Of a stretch of 5,275 bases of DNA, positions 1-5,251 are shown piece after piece. Source of the DNA: JBFMFE01 sp040752295 (lineage in GTDB: Bacteria; UBP15; UBA6099; JBFMBQ01); contig JBFMFE010000083.1 of the NCBI GenBank assembly GCA_040752295.1, positions 1 to 5,275 on the forward strand. The letters are read 5' to 3'. Position 1 is the stretch's first letter; each line of letters starts with the position of its first letter. Under the pieces are notes generated by a model. That model had not been told where the DNA came from. It was given only the letters and a program-made list of their open reading frames with translations, and did no database searches. The translations under genes were made by a program, and so were the position numbers.

Positions 1-51
1 TTGTCTTGTTTCGTTTAATGAACATATTAGAGACTACCCGTGTTCTTTGAA

Positions 52-80
52 ATTATATATGATTTGGCAAGGTATGTCAA
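52..80 (-). promoter_or_regulatory. Perfect-consensus sigma-70 promoter reading left out of the window
   Basis: The minus strand reads TTGACA (revcomp of 75-80), a 17-bp spacer, then TATAAT (revcomp of 52-57): all twelve bases match consensus at ideal spacing. The region just upstream (81-110) is rich in A and T tracts, like an UP element. Transcription would begin near 45 and leave the window. An ATG at 25-23 opens a frame (MFIKRNKT) that continues off the edge, but it has no clear Shine-Dalgarno, so the product could be a protein or a stable RNA. Such a promoter usually serves a strongly expressed or mobile gene. Confidence 0.65.
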
Positions 81-101
81 TACATTTATTAAAATTTCAT
101 T

Positions 102-127
102 TTTCAAATTAGAGACAACATTTGAAA
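102..127. repeat. 8-bp inverted repeat upstream of the leftward promoter
   Basis: TTTCAAAT (102-109) and ATTTGAAA (120-127) are perfect inverted arms around a 10-bp centre. The centre lies about 70 bp upstream of the predicted start of transcription near 45, a position where activators often bind. The region is AT-rich, so chance is a real alternative. Confidence 0.35.
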
Positions 128-168
128 TCAAAAAAAGATAAAAATATCAGATGCAAAGCCTCCCTTTC

Positions 169-276
169 TCAATCTTTCGGGGGTAAGTTGGGATTTACAG
201 AAAAATTCCGGTCATGTTCCAGAAATTCTCCGATTTCAGATTTGTTCGTGTAATCACGACCTTGATAAAATTCCAT
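169..276 (-). other. Short open frame of uncertain status (35 codons)
   Basis: From ATG 276 the frame gives a 35-residue peptide beginning MEFYQGRDYTNKSEIGEF and ending LPPKD; the frame stays open upstream to a stop at 361-363, adding about 28 codons without an ATG. The peptide is polar and has no signal, membrane segment or recognisable motif. No Shine-Dalgarno precedes the ATG. It reads more like plausible protein than the shadow frames nearby, so it may be the tail of a decayed gene or part of a dispersed repeat. I do not recognise it. Confidence 0.2.
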
Positions 277-384
277 CTTCACGGAGCGTAAGAGAGTACA
301 GCAGGTCCATCTCGCCCTTGCCAGAAATGCGAAAGCCCGGTTTTCAACAACGGCGTTTTTTCAACAAGCCGGCGAGAGAGCGCA

Positions 385-2268
385 CTACATCATGAATTTT
401 GAGGCGAAGCGTTCAAGCGCGGGGAGCACTTTTTTCGGGTCGGAGACGGGCATGGCGCAGGCGTTTTCAACGCACGCGTGCAGGACGGGTCGGGGGGCTG
501 GCTGAATTTTCAATTCCAAAAGTCTCGGCGCGTCAGCCGCCGGGTCGAGGACGAGGATGAGCTTGCGGGGGTCGTAGAACGCGAGGGTTTCCCTGAGGAG
601 CGCGCGAGTGGCGGGGTGCGTTCTTGGTCCGACGATTTTTATTTCCAGCGGGTGGCGGGCGAGCATCCAGAGCGCGGCGGCGTAGGGCGCGGCGTCGAGT
701 CCGAATGAGCGCCATTCCCCGGAGAATGAAACGATGATGTTCCGCGCCGCGGTTCCGTATTTCTTTTCCCCGGTGTAGTAGCGAAGCCTGATCAGGTTTC
801 GAGCCATGACGGAGTTGGACGCGAGGGGGCGGATGCGTTTTTTGAGGAGACCCGGGGCGTGATTCGGGGGGGGCGTGTCGAGGAGGGCGCCGTCCGGCGC
901 CGAAAAATTTTTCAGGGCTGCAAGCGCGGCTTTCTCAGCGAGGGACAGGAAGCGGGGGTCGCCGGTCGCCTCGTACACGTCGAGTAAGGCGCGGATCATG
1001 TAAGCCTGGTCGGCGAGGAAGTAACCGGCGCCGACGGGGCTTATACGGTGAGCGAAGCCCGCGGTGCGCGAGAAGCCCTCGGCGATGAACCTGCCCAGCG
1101 ATTTTTCCGCCGTTCGCAGGAAGACCGTTTCCCCCGTGGCGGCGAAGGCGGCGGCGAGCGCGGAGATCATCTTTCCGTTCGGCGCGGCATAGAGGGAGGC
1201 GTCAACCCTCGGGACGCCGAGGCGGATTCTGCGCCGGTGGGGAAGGACGAAGTATTCGCTCCCTGCGACCAGCCTTCCGCCGCTGATAAGGTCGGCGTCC
1301 TGGCTTGCGTAAAAACCGCCGCGCGGGTCGAGGAGGAACCTTCGCGCGTACCGGAGCGCCCCGGTCGCGGCGTCGAGATACCGCCTTTCGCCCAGTTGCC
1401 GAGAGGCGTCGAGGTAAACAGATGCGGCGTCGGCGTTGTCCCCGAGCAGCTTTTCGTAGTGCGGCTGCGTCCAGTCGCGGCTCGAGGCGAACCGGAAGAA
1501 CCCGCCCCATTCCGGGTCGGAGAGACCCGTCATGTTGCCAAGTGTCAACCGAGCGAGCTTTTCCAGCCGCTCGTCCCCCGGGGCTTTCAGGGCGAGAAGG
1601 GCGTACTCGAGCGCCGCGTAGTTCGGCATCCTGCCGCCGGAGCCGAACCCCCCGTTCTCCTCGTCGAACGCGTACAGAAGCACCTCGTTCATCGCCGCAA
1701 GCTCCGCCGCCGGGGACGGGGGTTTGCCGCGGGGAACGCCGGGGGAACCGGCATCCGCGCGCTCGAGCGACAGCGCCGATTTTTCGACCGCGTCTTTCCT
1801 CGCGCGGTAATAATGCTCCACGTGGACGAGAAGGTTTTTCAAGGCGGGGGGCGTGAGAAAAGTCTCCGTCACGAGCGGTACACCCGACGGAGTCAGAATC
1901 GCAACCGTGGGTATGGCGCCGGTGAGGTAGCGGGCAGCCACGTCCGGGCGTTCTTCGACGTTCACCCTGACGGGGACGAAGCGCCCGGCGATGGTCCGCG
2001 CGACCTCGGGGTCGGAAAAGGTGGTGAGTTCGAGAACGTGGCACGCGTGGCACCAGGGCGCTGTGAGGTAGAGAATGACCAGGCGGTCTTCGTCTTCCGC
2101 CCGGCTGAAAGCCTCCGGCGACCATCCCTCCCATCCGGCGTCGAGCGCGGCGGCGATGGGTGCGGAGCGCGCGGCGAAGGCGAGGCTTTTCTCCTCGACG
2201 CGGACGTGCAGCAGCCTGAGCGAGAGAGCGGAAGCGATGAATAGTGCGCAGGCGGCGAGGAACCTCAA
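385..2268 (-). CDS. Exported YyaL/DUF255-family protein (thioredoxin domain plus six-hairpin-type C-terminal region)
   Basis: 627 residues, close to the 600-700 usual for the YyaL/SPATA20 (DUF255) family. Residues 3-20 are a hydrophobic signal peptide or anchor. Residues about 43-150 are a thioredoxin-like domain with WCHACH (CxxC at 73-76) and the family signature EERPDV at 105-110. The rest resembles the alpha/alpha-barrel (N-acylglucosamine-epimerase-like) region: GGFG at 206-209, W..PHYEKLLGDNA at 266-279 and GGFYASQDAD at 317-326 all match family hallmarks. The start is TTG at 2268: no ATG or GTG lies in frame between the upstream stop (2311-2313) and it, and it includes the hydrophobic segment; the Shine-Dalgarno (GGGAA) is weak. 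It lies 16 bp after the small thioredoxin gene and is the last gene of the redox operon. Odd points are the export signal, loss of the usual N-terminal SPYLLQH-type motif, and a normal thioredoxin cis-proline loop (AIPT, 118-121) where family members usually have GGWP. The reaction is unknown; family membership is seen, while a role as redox partner of the upstream genes is inferred. Confidence 0.9.
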   Translation of the reverse strand: MRFLAACALFIASALSLRLLHVRVEEKSLAFAARSAPIAAALDAGWEGWSPEAFSRAEDEDRLVILYLTAPWCHACHVLELTTFSDPEVARTIAGRFVPVRVNVEERPDVAARYLTGAIPTVAILTPSGVPLVTETFLTPPALKNLLVHVEHYYRARKDAVEKSALSLERADAGSPGVPRGKPPSPAAELAAMNEVLLYAFDEENGGFGSGGRMPNYAALEYALLALKAPGDERLEKLARLTLGNMTGLSDPEWGGFFRFASSRDWTQPHYEKLLGDNADAASVYLDASRQLGERRYLDAATGALRYARRFLLDPRGGFYASQDADLISGGRLVAGSEYFVLPHRRRIRLGVPRVDASLYAAPNGKMISALAAAFAATGETVFLRTAEKSLGRFIAEGFSRTAGFAHRISPVGAGYFLADQAYMIRALLDVYEATGDPRFLSLAEKAALAALKNFSAPDGALLDTPPPNHAPGLLKKRIRPLASNSVMARNLIRLRYYTGEKKYGTAARNIIVSFSGEWRSFGLDAAPYAAALWMLARHPLEIKIVGPRTHPATRALLRETLAFYDPRKLILVLDPAADAPRLLELKIQPAPRPVLHACVENACAMPVSDPKKVLPALERFASKFMM

Positions 2269-2284
2269 GTGCGATTTCCCGCGG

Positions 2285-2701
2285 TCATGGACTTGTCCCG
2301 CCTTTTCCGTTCACGGCGGCTTTCAGATGTTTCCGCAGCGTGGAAACGCCGACTTTCCCCTCGAACGAAGCTATTCTTTCGCCGCGCGCGCCGATCACGT
2401 GGATGCTGGGAAGATCGTAAACCCGGAACTCTTCCAAGAGGGTGGAGTTCGCGGGATCGTCAACGTCGAGAAACAGGAAGTTCGCCCTGCCCTCGAACTC
2501 GCGGGCGAGACGGTGCAGCGCGGGTCTCATCATCCTGCATATCTCGCACGAGCGTGAGTAGAACTCGACGAAAGCCGGCAGCCCGTTGTCCGGGATTTGC
2601 GTCTGCCGCGCTTTTCCGCCCTTTCTGTCAACGAGCGCAGGATAGGCGAGAACGGCGGCGACCGTCAGCGCCGTCGCGATAAGGTAAACCGCTCTCCGCA
2701 T
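2285..2701 (-). CDS. Small membrane-anchored thioredoxin-like protein
   Basis: 138 residues. Residues 4-24 form an N-terminal hydrophobic segment after two arginines, so the protein is probably anchored with its thioredoxin fold outside the cytoplasm. The fold starts near residue 40: strand PAFVEFYS, active site SCEICRMMRP (CxxC at 52-55), strand NFLFLDVDD (74-82), then LPSIHVI with the cis-proline at 98, and a C-terminal helix. The usual tryptophan before the first active-site cysteine is replaced by serine and the dipeptide is Glu-Ile, so the redox potential may differ from classic CGPC thioredoxin. The start is ATG at 2701; GAGGAG lies inside the end of the upstream tlpA-like gene, 12 bp before the start, and the gap between the genes is only 9 bp, which suggests translational coupling. 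It is probably a reductant carrier downstream of the CcdA-like protein, comparable in role to the gamma domain of DsbD; this is inference. A thioredoxin-fold oxidase role is not excluded. Confidence 0.88.
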   Translation of the reverse strand: MRRAVYLIATALTVAAVLAYPALVDRKGGKARQTQIPDNGLPAFVEFYSRSCEICRMMRPALHRLAREFEGRANFLFLDVDDPANSTLLEEFRVYDLPSIHVIGARGERIASFEGKVGVSTLRKHLKAAVNGKGGTSP

Positions 2702-2710
2702 GGTCCCGGT

Positions 2711-3259
2711 TCACTCCTCTTCGAGCAGTCTCTCGAAGTACCGCTCGTGATTTTCAGGTATCGAAGCCCCCTCGTATATGATGACGCCTTCCCTGTTGAT
2801 TATGAAGTTCGCCGGGATTCCGTAGAGATGATACGAGAGGTTCGCGACCTTTCCGTCGCCGTCGAGGAGTATGGGGTACTTCACGCCGAGTTTTTTGATG
2901 AACGATTTCACCTTTTTTTCCGATTCCTGAACGTTGACGCCGAGCACTACGAGACCCTTCCGTCCGAACTTTTCGTGGATTCTGTCGAGCACGGGCATCT
3001 CTTCGCGGCATGACGCGCACCACGTCGCCCAGAAGCTGAGGAAGACGAATTTCTTTCCGCGGAAGTCCCGCAGCGCCACCTCTCCGCCCTCGAGGTCCCT
3101 GAGCGTGAAGAGCGGCGCGGGGTGTCCCACCCGTGCGTCGCGCCGGACGTCTTTCCGTTCGCGCTGAATCATGCCCCTTATCTTTGCGCAGCCGTGGGGC
3201 GCGAGGAGCGCGGTGATCAAGACCGCGAGTATGACGGCGGCGGTGGCGGTGTTTTTCAT
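2711..3259 (-). CDS. TlpA/ResA-like thiol-disulfide oxidoreductase
   Basis: 182 residues, typical of the TlpA/ResA/peroxiredoxin-like family. Residues 4-20 are a signal peptide or anchor. Cys24 follows it in APHGC, an imperfect lipobox, so a lipoprotein is possible but not clear. The AhpC/TSA-type domain starts with GHPAPLFTLRDLEG (45-58), has active site FWATWCASCREEMP (CxxC at 81-84), the extended insert LGVNVQESEKKVKSFIKKLG (106-125) and YPILLD typical of TlpA, and the cis-proline in YGIPANFIIN (149). The acidic C-terminus ends in LLEEE. Family members reduce protein disulfides in the periplasm, often apocytochrome c or a copper-delivery protein, and are themselves reduced by CcdA or DsbD. 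The gene follows the CcdA-like gene by 25 bp, matching that pairing. AAGGA sits about 11 bp before ATG 3259. No cytochrome c or heme-handling gene is in view, so the client may be the DUF255 protein; that is inference. Confidence 0.92.
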   Translation of the reverse strand: MKNTATAAVILAVLITALLAPHGCAKIRGMIQRERKDVRRDARVGHPAPLFTLRDLEGGEVALRDFRGKKFVFLSFWATWCASCREEMPVLDRIHEKFGRKGLVVLGVNVQESEKKVKSFIKKLGVKYPILLDGDGKVANLSYHLYGIPANFIINREGVIIYEGASIPENHERYFERLLEEE

Positions 3260-3284
3260 GCGGCTCGTTTTCCTTTCCGTGCGT

Positions 3285-3995
3285 TCATACGAGCAGTGCG
3301 CCCGTTCTGACGAGGAAGTACTCGCCTATGGCGATGAGCGCCCAGCCGAAGGTCTTTTTGACCTTGACCGTCCATCCGCCGGATTTGGGCAGCGAGGCGA
3401 GCGCGGCGGAGGAGGTTCCGACGACGATCAGGAGAAGTCCCATCCCGAGCGCGAATGCGAAGAGGGCGGAGACCCCGAAGACAAGGTTCCGGCGCTCGGC
3501 GACGAAAGCGAGCAGGACGAGCAGGACAGGGGCGGTGCAGGGCGAAGCGACAAGCCCGGCAAGAAGTCCGACCGCGAACGCCGCGGCGAATGTGCCTCTT
3601 TTTTTCACCGGGTCGGCGCCGCGGAGAAATCCCGGCAGGGGGAGTTCAAAAACCTCAAGCATGTTCAGTCCCATGAGAACGCACACGTTTGCGACGAGGA
3701 AAAGCGCCCAGGGGCTGGCGGCGGCGCTGCCGAAAAGCCTCCCGGTGAGAGCCGCCGCGGCGCCGAGCGCCGAGTAGGTGACGGCCACGCCCAGAACGTA
3801 AAGCAGGGAGAGGACGAAACCCCTCCACGGCGTTGTCCCCGCGCCGCGCCCGCCGATATACGCCGCCGTGACGGGGATCAGGGGATATACGCAGGGCGTG
3901 AAGCTCGCGAGGACCCCGCCGAAAAACGCCGCCCCGATGGCGAACGGCGACGCCGCGCTCAGGTAGCCCTGCAGCCCGTCAGCTAATTCCGTCAA
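3285..3995 (-). CDS. CcdA/DsbD-type transmembrane thiol-electron transporter
   Basis: 236 residues, the size of a free-standing CcdA (cytochrome c biogenesis transmembrane region) rather than full three-domain DsbD. About six hydrophobic segments are visible, near residues 18-43, 60-84, 96-115, 136-165, 171-200 and 214-235. The two redox cysteines sit in the diagnostic motifs FTPCVYPLIP (Cys35) and ASPCTAPVL (Cys153), with prolines around both cysteines as in the DsbD beta domain. The family takes electrons from cytoplasmic thioredoxin and delivers them to thioredoxin-fold proteins on the far side of the inner membrane. There is no fused alpha or gamma domain; the two thioredoxin-like genes that follow probably serve that role. 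The start is TTG at 3995, chosen because GGGAG lies 8 bp upstream (4004-4008) and the next upstream codons are not starts. It is the first gene of the operon, behind a promoter with a palindromic spacer. Confidence 0.93.
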   Translation of the reverse strand: MTELADGLQGYLSAASPFAIGAAFFGGVLASFTPCVYPLIPVTAAYIGGRGAGTTPWRGFVLSLLYVLGVAVTYSALGAAAALTGRLFGSAAASPWALFLVANVCVLMGLNMLEVFELPLPGFLRGADPVKKRGTFAAAFAVGLLAGLVASPCTAPVLLVLLAFVAERRNLVFGVSALFAFALGMGLLLIVVGTSSAALASLPKSGGWTVKVKKTFGWALIAIGEYFLVRTGALLV

Positions 3996-4038
3996 CCAAT
4001 ACGCTCCCGGTTCGTTTTTCAGGCTTCACTTGTCTTAT

Positions 4039-4068
4039 AGTATAAACGAACGGCGCCGCGTTCGTTAA
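4039..4068 (-). promoter_or_regulatory. Promoter of the thiol-redox operon
   Basis: On the minus strand, TTAACG (revcomp of 4063-4068) is a candidate -35 and TATACT (revcomp of 4039-4044, five of six matches to TATAAT) a candidate -10, with an 18-bp spacer. Transcription would start near 4032, leaving a leader of about 36 nt before the TTG start at 3995 with GGGAG in place. It is the only good promoter seen upstream of the four-gene operon. Assigned by inspection only. Confidence 0.55.
4045..4066. promoter_or_regulatory. Inverted repeat, probable operator between divergent genes
   Basis: Perfect 8-bp arms AACGAACG and CGTTCGTT are separated by 6 bp (GCGCCG). The repeat exactly fills the 18-bp spacer of the predicted operon promoter plus the edges of its hexamers, the classic place for a dimeric repressor to block RNA polymerase. 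As the only strong symmetric site in the 101-bp divergent region, it could also control the ADP-ribosylglycohydrolase gene. No regulator gene is present in the window, so the protein that binds here is unknown. Confidence 0.5.
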
Positions 4069-4096
4069 GATTAAGGCACGTAATGGAACCGGGGAC

Positions 4097-5041
4097 ATGA
4101 AAAGACTCCCTCTTGAAAGGTTCGAAGGCTGCCTCCTCGGTCTGGCGGTCGGCGACGCGCTCGGAATGCCCTTCGAGGGCTGGCGCCCGAACTGGATACG
4201 GCGCAGGGAGGGCGGCGCGGTGAGGGACTTCCGCGCCGCGCCCAGACGCGGACTTCGGGAGGGAATGTGGACGGACGACACGAAAATGGCGCTCCACCTC
4301 GCCGAAAGCATCGTCGGGAGCGGCGGCAGGGTCGTCCCCGAAGACGTCGCCCACGGCTACGTCGCCTGGTTCGATTCCGGCGACCTGCGCGGAATCGGCG
4401 GTGCGACCTTCGAATCCATCATGCGCCTCAAATCGGGGGCGCCGTGGGAACGGAGCGGCAAGACCGGCGCCTACGCCGCGGGCAACGGAACGGCGATGCG
4501 GTGCGCCCCCATAGGACTCATCAACTGCCTCAGCCTCGAACGGCTGAGGGAGGACGCGCGTAACGACGCGATCATAACCCACTCCAACGACGAGGCGGTC
4601 GCGGGAAGCCGCGCGGTCTGCTACATTGTCGCGCTCGGCGTCCGCGCCGCGAGAAAACCCTCGCCCGCCCTCATTGACGCCGCCGTCGAGTTCATCGGCG
4701 ACTGCACCCTCGCCGGGCGGCTCCGGACGGCGAAAACGCTCCTCGAACAAAACACCCCGACCCCCGCGGCGCTGGAAAAACTCGGGACAAGCGGCTACGT
4801 CGTCGAAACCGTCGCAAGCGCGCTCTTCACCTTCCTCAAAACCCCCTCCGACTTCGAGACCACAGTCGCGGAGGCGGTCTCTGCGGGCGGCGACACGGAC
4901 ACCACGGCCGCCGTCGCGGGGGCGATCAGCGGCGCGTGGAACGGCGCCGCCCGCATACCCCGCCGCTGGCTCGACAATCTCGAAGCCGCCGACTACATCC
5001 GCGCGCTCGCGGCCAAAATCCACGCCGCGGCTTCCGCGTGA
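4097..5041 (+). CDS. ADP-ribosylglycohydrolase family protein
   Basis: 314 residues, the full length usual for the DraG/ARH family, which hydrolyses ADP-ribose from modified proteins or small ADP-ribosyl compounds using two metal ions (usually Mg or Mn). Family motifs appear in order: RFEGCLLGLAVGDALGMPFE (8-27), WTDDTKMAL (58-66; metal-ligating TDDT at 59-62), AGNGTAMRCAPIGL (128-141), THSNDEA (161-167) and SAGGDTDTTAAVAGAISGA (262-280; GGDTDT supplies the other metal-binding aspartates). All key acidic residues are present, so the enzyme should be active. ATG 4097 puts the family's opening motif at residue 8, as expected; the Shine-Dalgarno is poor (GGAA about 8 bp upstream, GGGGA too close). 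It is cytoplasmic, with no signal peptide. It stands alone, divergent from the redox operon, with no ADP-ribosyltransferase or nitrogenase gene in view, so the substrate is unknown; the family also includes J1-crystallin-like and selenoprotein-associated members. Confidence 0.93.
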   Translation: MKRLPLERFEGCLLGLAVGDALGMPFEGWRPNWIRRREGGAVRDFRAAPRRGLREGMWTDDTKMALHLAESIVGSGGRVVPEDVAHGYVAWFDSGDLRGIGGATFESIMRLKSGAPWERSGKTGAYAAGNGTAMRCAPIGLINCLSLERLREDARNDAIITHSNDEAVAGSRAVCYIVALGVRAARKPSPALIDAAVEFIGDCTLAGRLRTAKTLLEQNTPTPAALEKLGTSGYVVETVASALFTFLKTPSDFETTVAEAVSAGGDTDTTAAVAGAISGAWNGAARIPRRWLDNLEAADYIRALAAKIHAAASA

Positions 5042-5045
5042 ACCC

Positions 5046-5069
5046 CCCCCGCTCCCGGCAGGCGAGGGG
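5046..5069 (+). terminator. GC-rich hairpin after the ADP-ribosylglycohydrolase gene
   Basis: CCCC+CGC (5046-5052) pairs with GCG+GGGG (5062-5069) with a single bulged A at 5065 and a 9-nt loop, beginning 4 bp after the stop codon. The stem is strong but is followed by CTTATCC rather than a U tract, so it is a weak or rho-assisted terminator at best; it may instead protect the 3' end of the message. An eight-C run lies at its left side. Confidence 0.3.
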
Positions 5070-5122
5070 CTTATCCAACATTCAACGCCCGACCTCTTTC
5101 TCGCCCTTTTTAATCTTTGCAG

Positions 5123-5151
5123 TTGACCCCGCTTTTCTGGTGGGGTAAACT
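5123..5151 (+). promoter_or_regulatory. Candidate promoter for the gene starting at 5252
   Basis: TTGACC (5123-5128, five of six consensus) and TAAACT (5146-5151, four of six) are 17 bp apart. The spacer contains a 7-bp stem with one G-T wobble (5126-5132 with 5140-5146), so the promoter may be controlled or the hairpin may be an element boundary. Transcription from here would include the whole leader that masks the downstream Shine-Dalgarno. Confidence 0.35.
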
Positions 5152-5186
5152 TATCCCGGATTATTCACACTCCCCCCTGAAGAAAA

Positions 5187-5246
5187 GAGCCTCCTGAGCC
5201 GATTATCATAGAGAGATGTAACAAAAACAAGGCTGAAAGGAGGCTC
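5187..5246 (+). promoter_or_regulatory. Leader stem that would mask the Shine-Dalgarno of the next gene
   Basis: GAGCCTCCT (5187-5195) is perfectly complementary to AGGAGGCTC (5238-5246), which contains the whole Shine-Dalgarno AGGAGG (5238-5243). An inner helix, AGCC (5197-5200) with GGCT (5231-5234), extends the stem across a small internal loop and leaves a 30-nt A-rich loop. In RNA that includes both halves, the ribosome site would be closed; a transcript starting inside would leave it open. Several insertion sequences use this layout to silence transcripts entering from outside, and it also resembles a translational switch. No known riboswitch class is recognisable. Confidence 0.5.
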
Positions 5247-5251
5247 ACCCT

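Larger units (their letters stand above)
1..384. other. AT-rich intergenic region with no convincing gene
   Basis: Base composition changes sharply here: positions 1 to about 300 are AT-rich with runs of A and T, while the coding part of the window is GC-rich. It holds the leftward promoter and its inverted repeat, the short frame at 169-276, a 9-bp direct repeat ATTAGAGAC (26-34 and 108-116), and a 10-bp direct repeat TTTTCAACAA (341-350 and 358-367) just downstream of the operon's last stop codon. No clear rho-independent terminator for the minus-strand operon was found. The composition suggests acquired DNA or an old insertion scar. Confidence 0.6.

Noticed and set aside
42..52. GTTCTTTGAAA, reminiscent of rRNA spacer or CRISPR leader sequence
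   Set aside because: No rRNA and no repeat-spacer array follows on either strand; an 11-bp AT-rich resemblance is not evidence.
335..373. Possible rho-independent terminator after the redox operon
   Set aside because: Only a 4-bp CCGG stem with a long loop, or a 4-bp CGGC/GCCG stem, and no following U tract on the minus strand.
1048..2244. 398-codon plus-strand open frame opposite the DUF255 gene
   Set aside because: It is rich in Arg, Gly and Glu with no domain or Shine-Dalgarno, and lies wholly opposite a gene with clear family motifs; it is a GC-rich antisense shadow.
2248..2268. Lipobox-like LAAC at residues 4-7 of the DUF255 protein
   Set aside because: It lies far too close to the N-terminus for a lipoprotein signal peptide, and no upstream start codon exists to lengthen it.
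3186..3200. Lipoprotein cysteine (Cys24) in the TlpA-like protein
   Set aside because: The residues before it (APHG) do not fit the usual lipobox, so a lipoprotein call is not justified; noted only as a possibility.
3171..3986. 271-codon plus-strand frame opposite the CcdA-like and TlpA-like genes
   Set aside because: Charged, repetitive composition typical of the antisense of a hydrophobic membrane protein; no support for translation.
4019..5023. 334-codon minus-strand open frame opposite the ADP-ribosylglycohydrolase gene
   Set aside because: Low-complexity Gly/Arg/Ala/Glu composition and no motif; the opposite strand carries all the hydrolase signatures. It would also run through the operon promoter.
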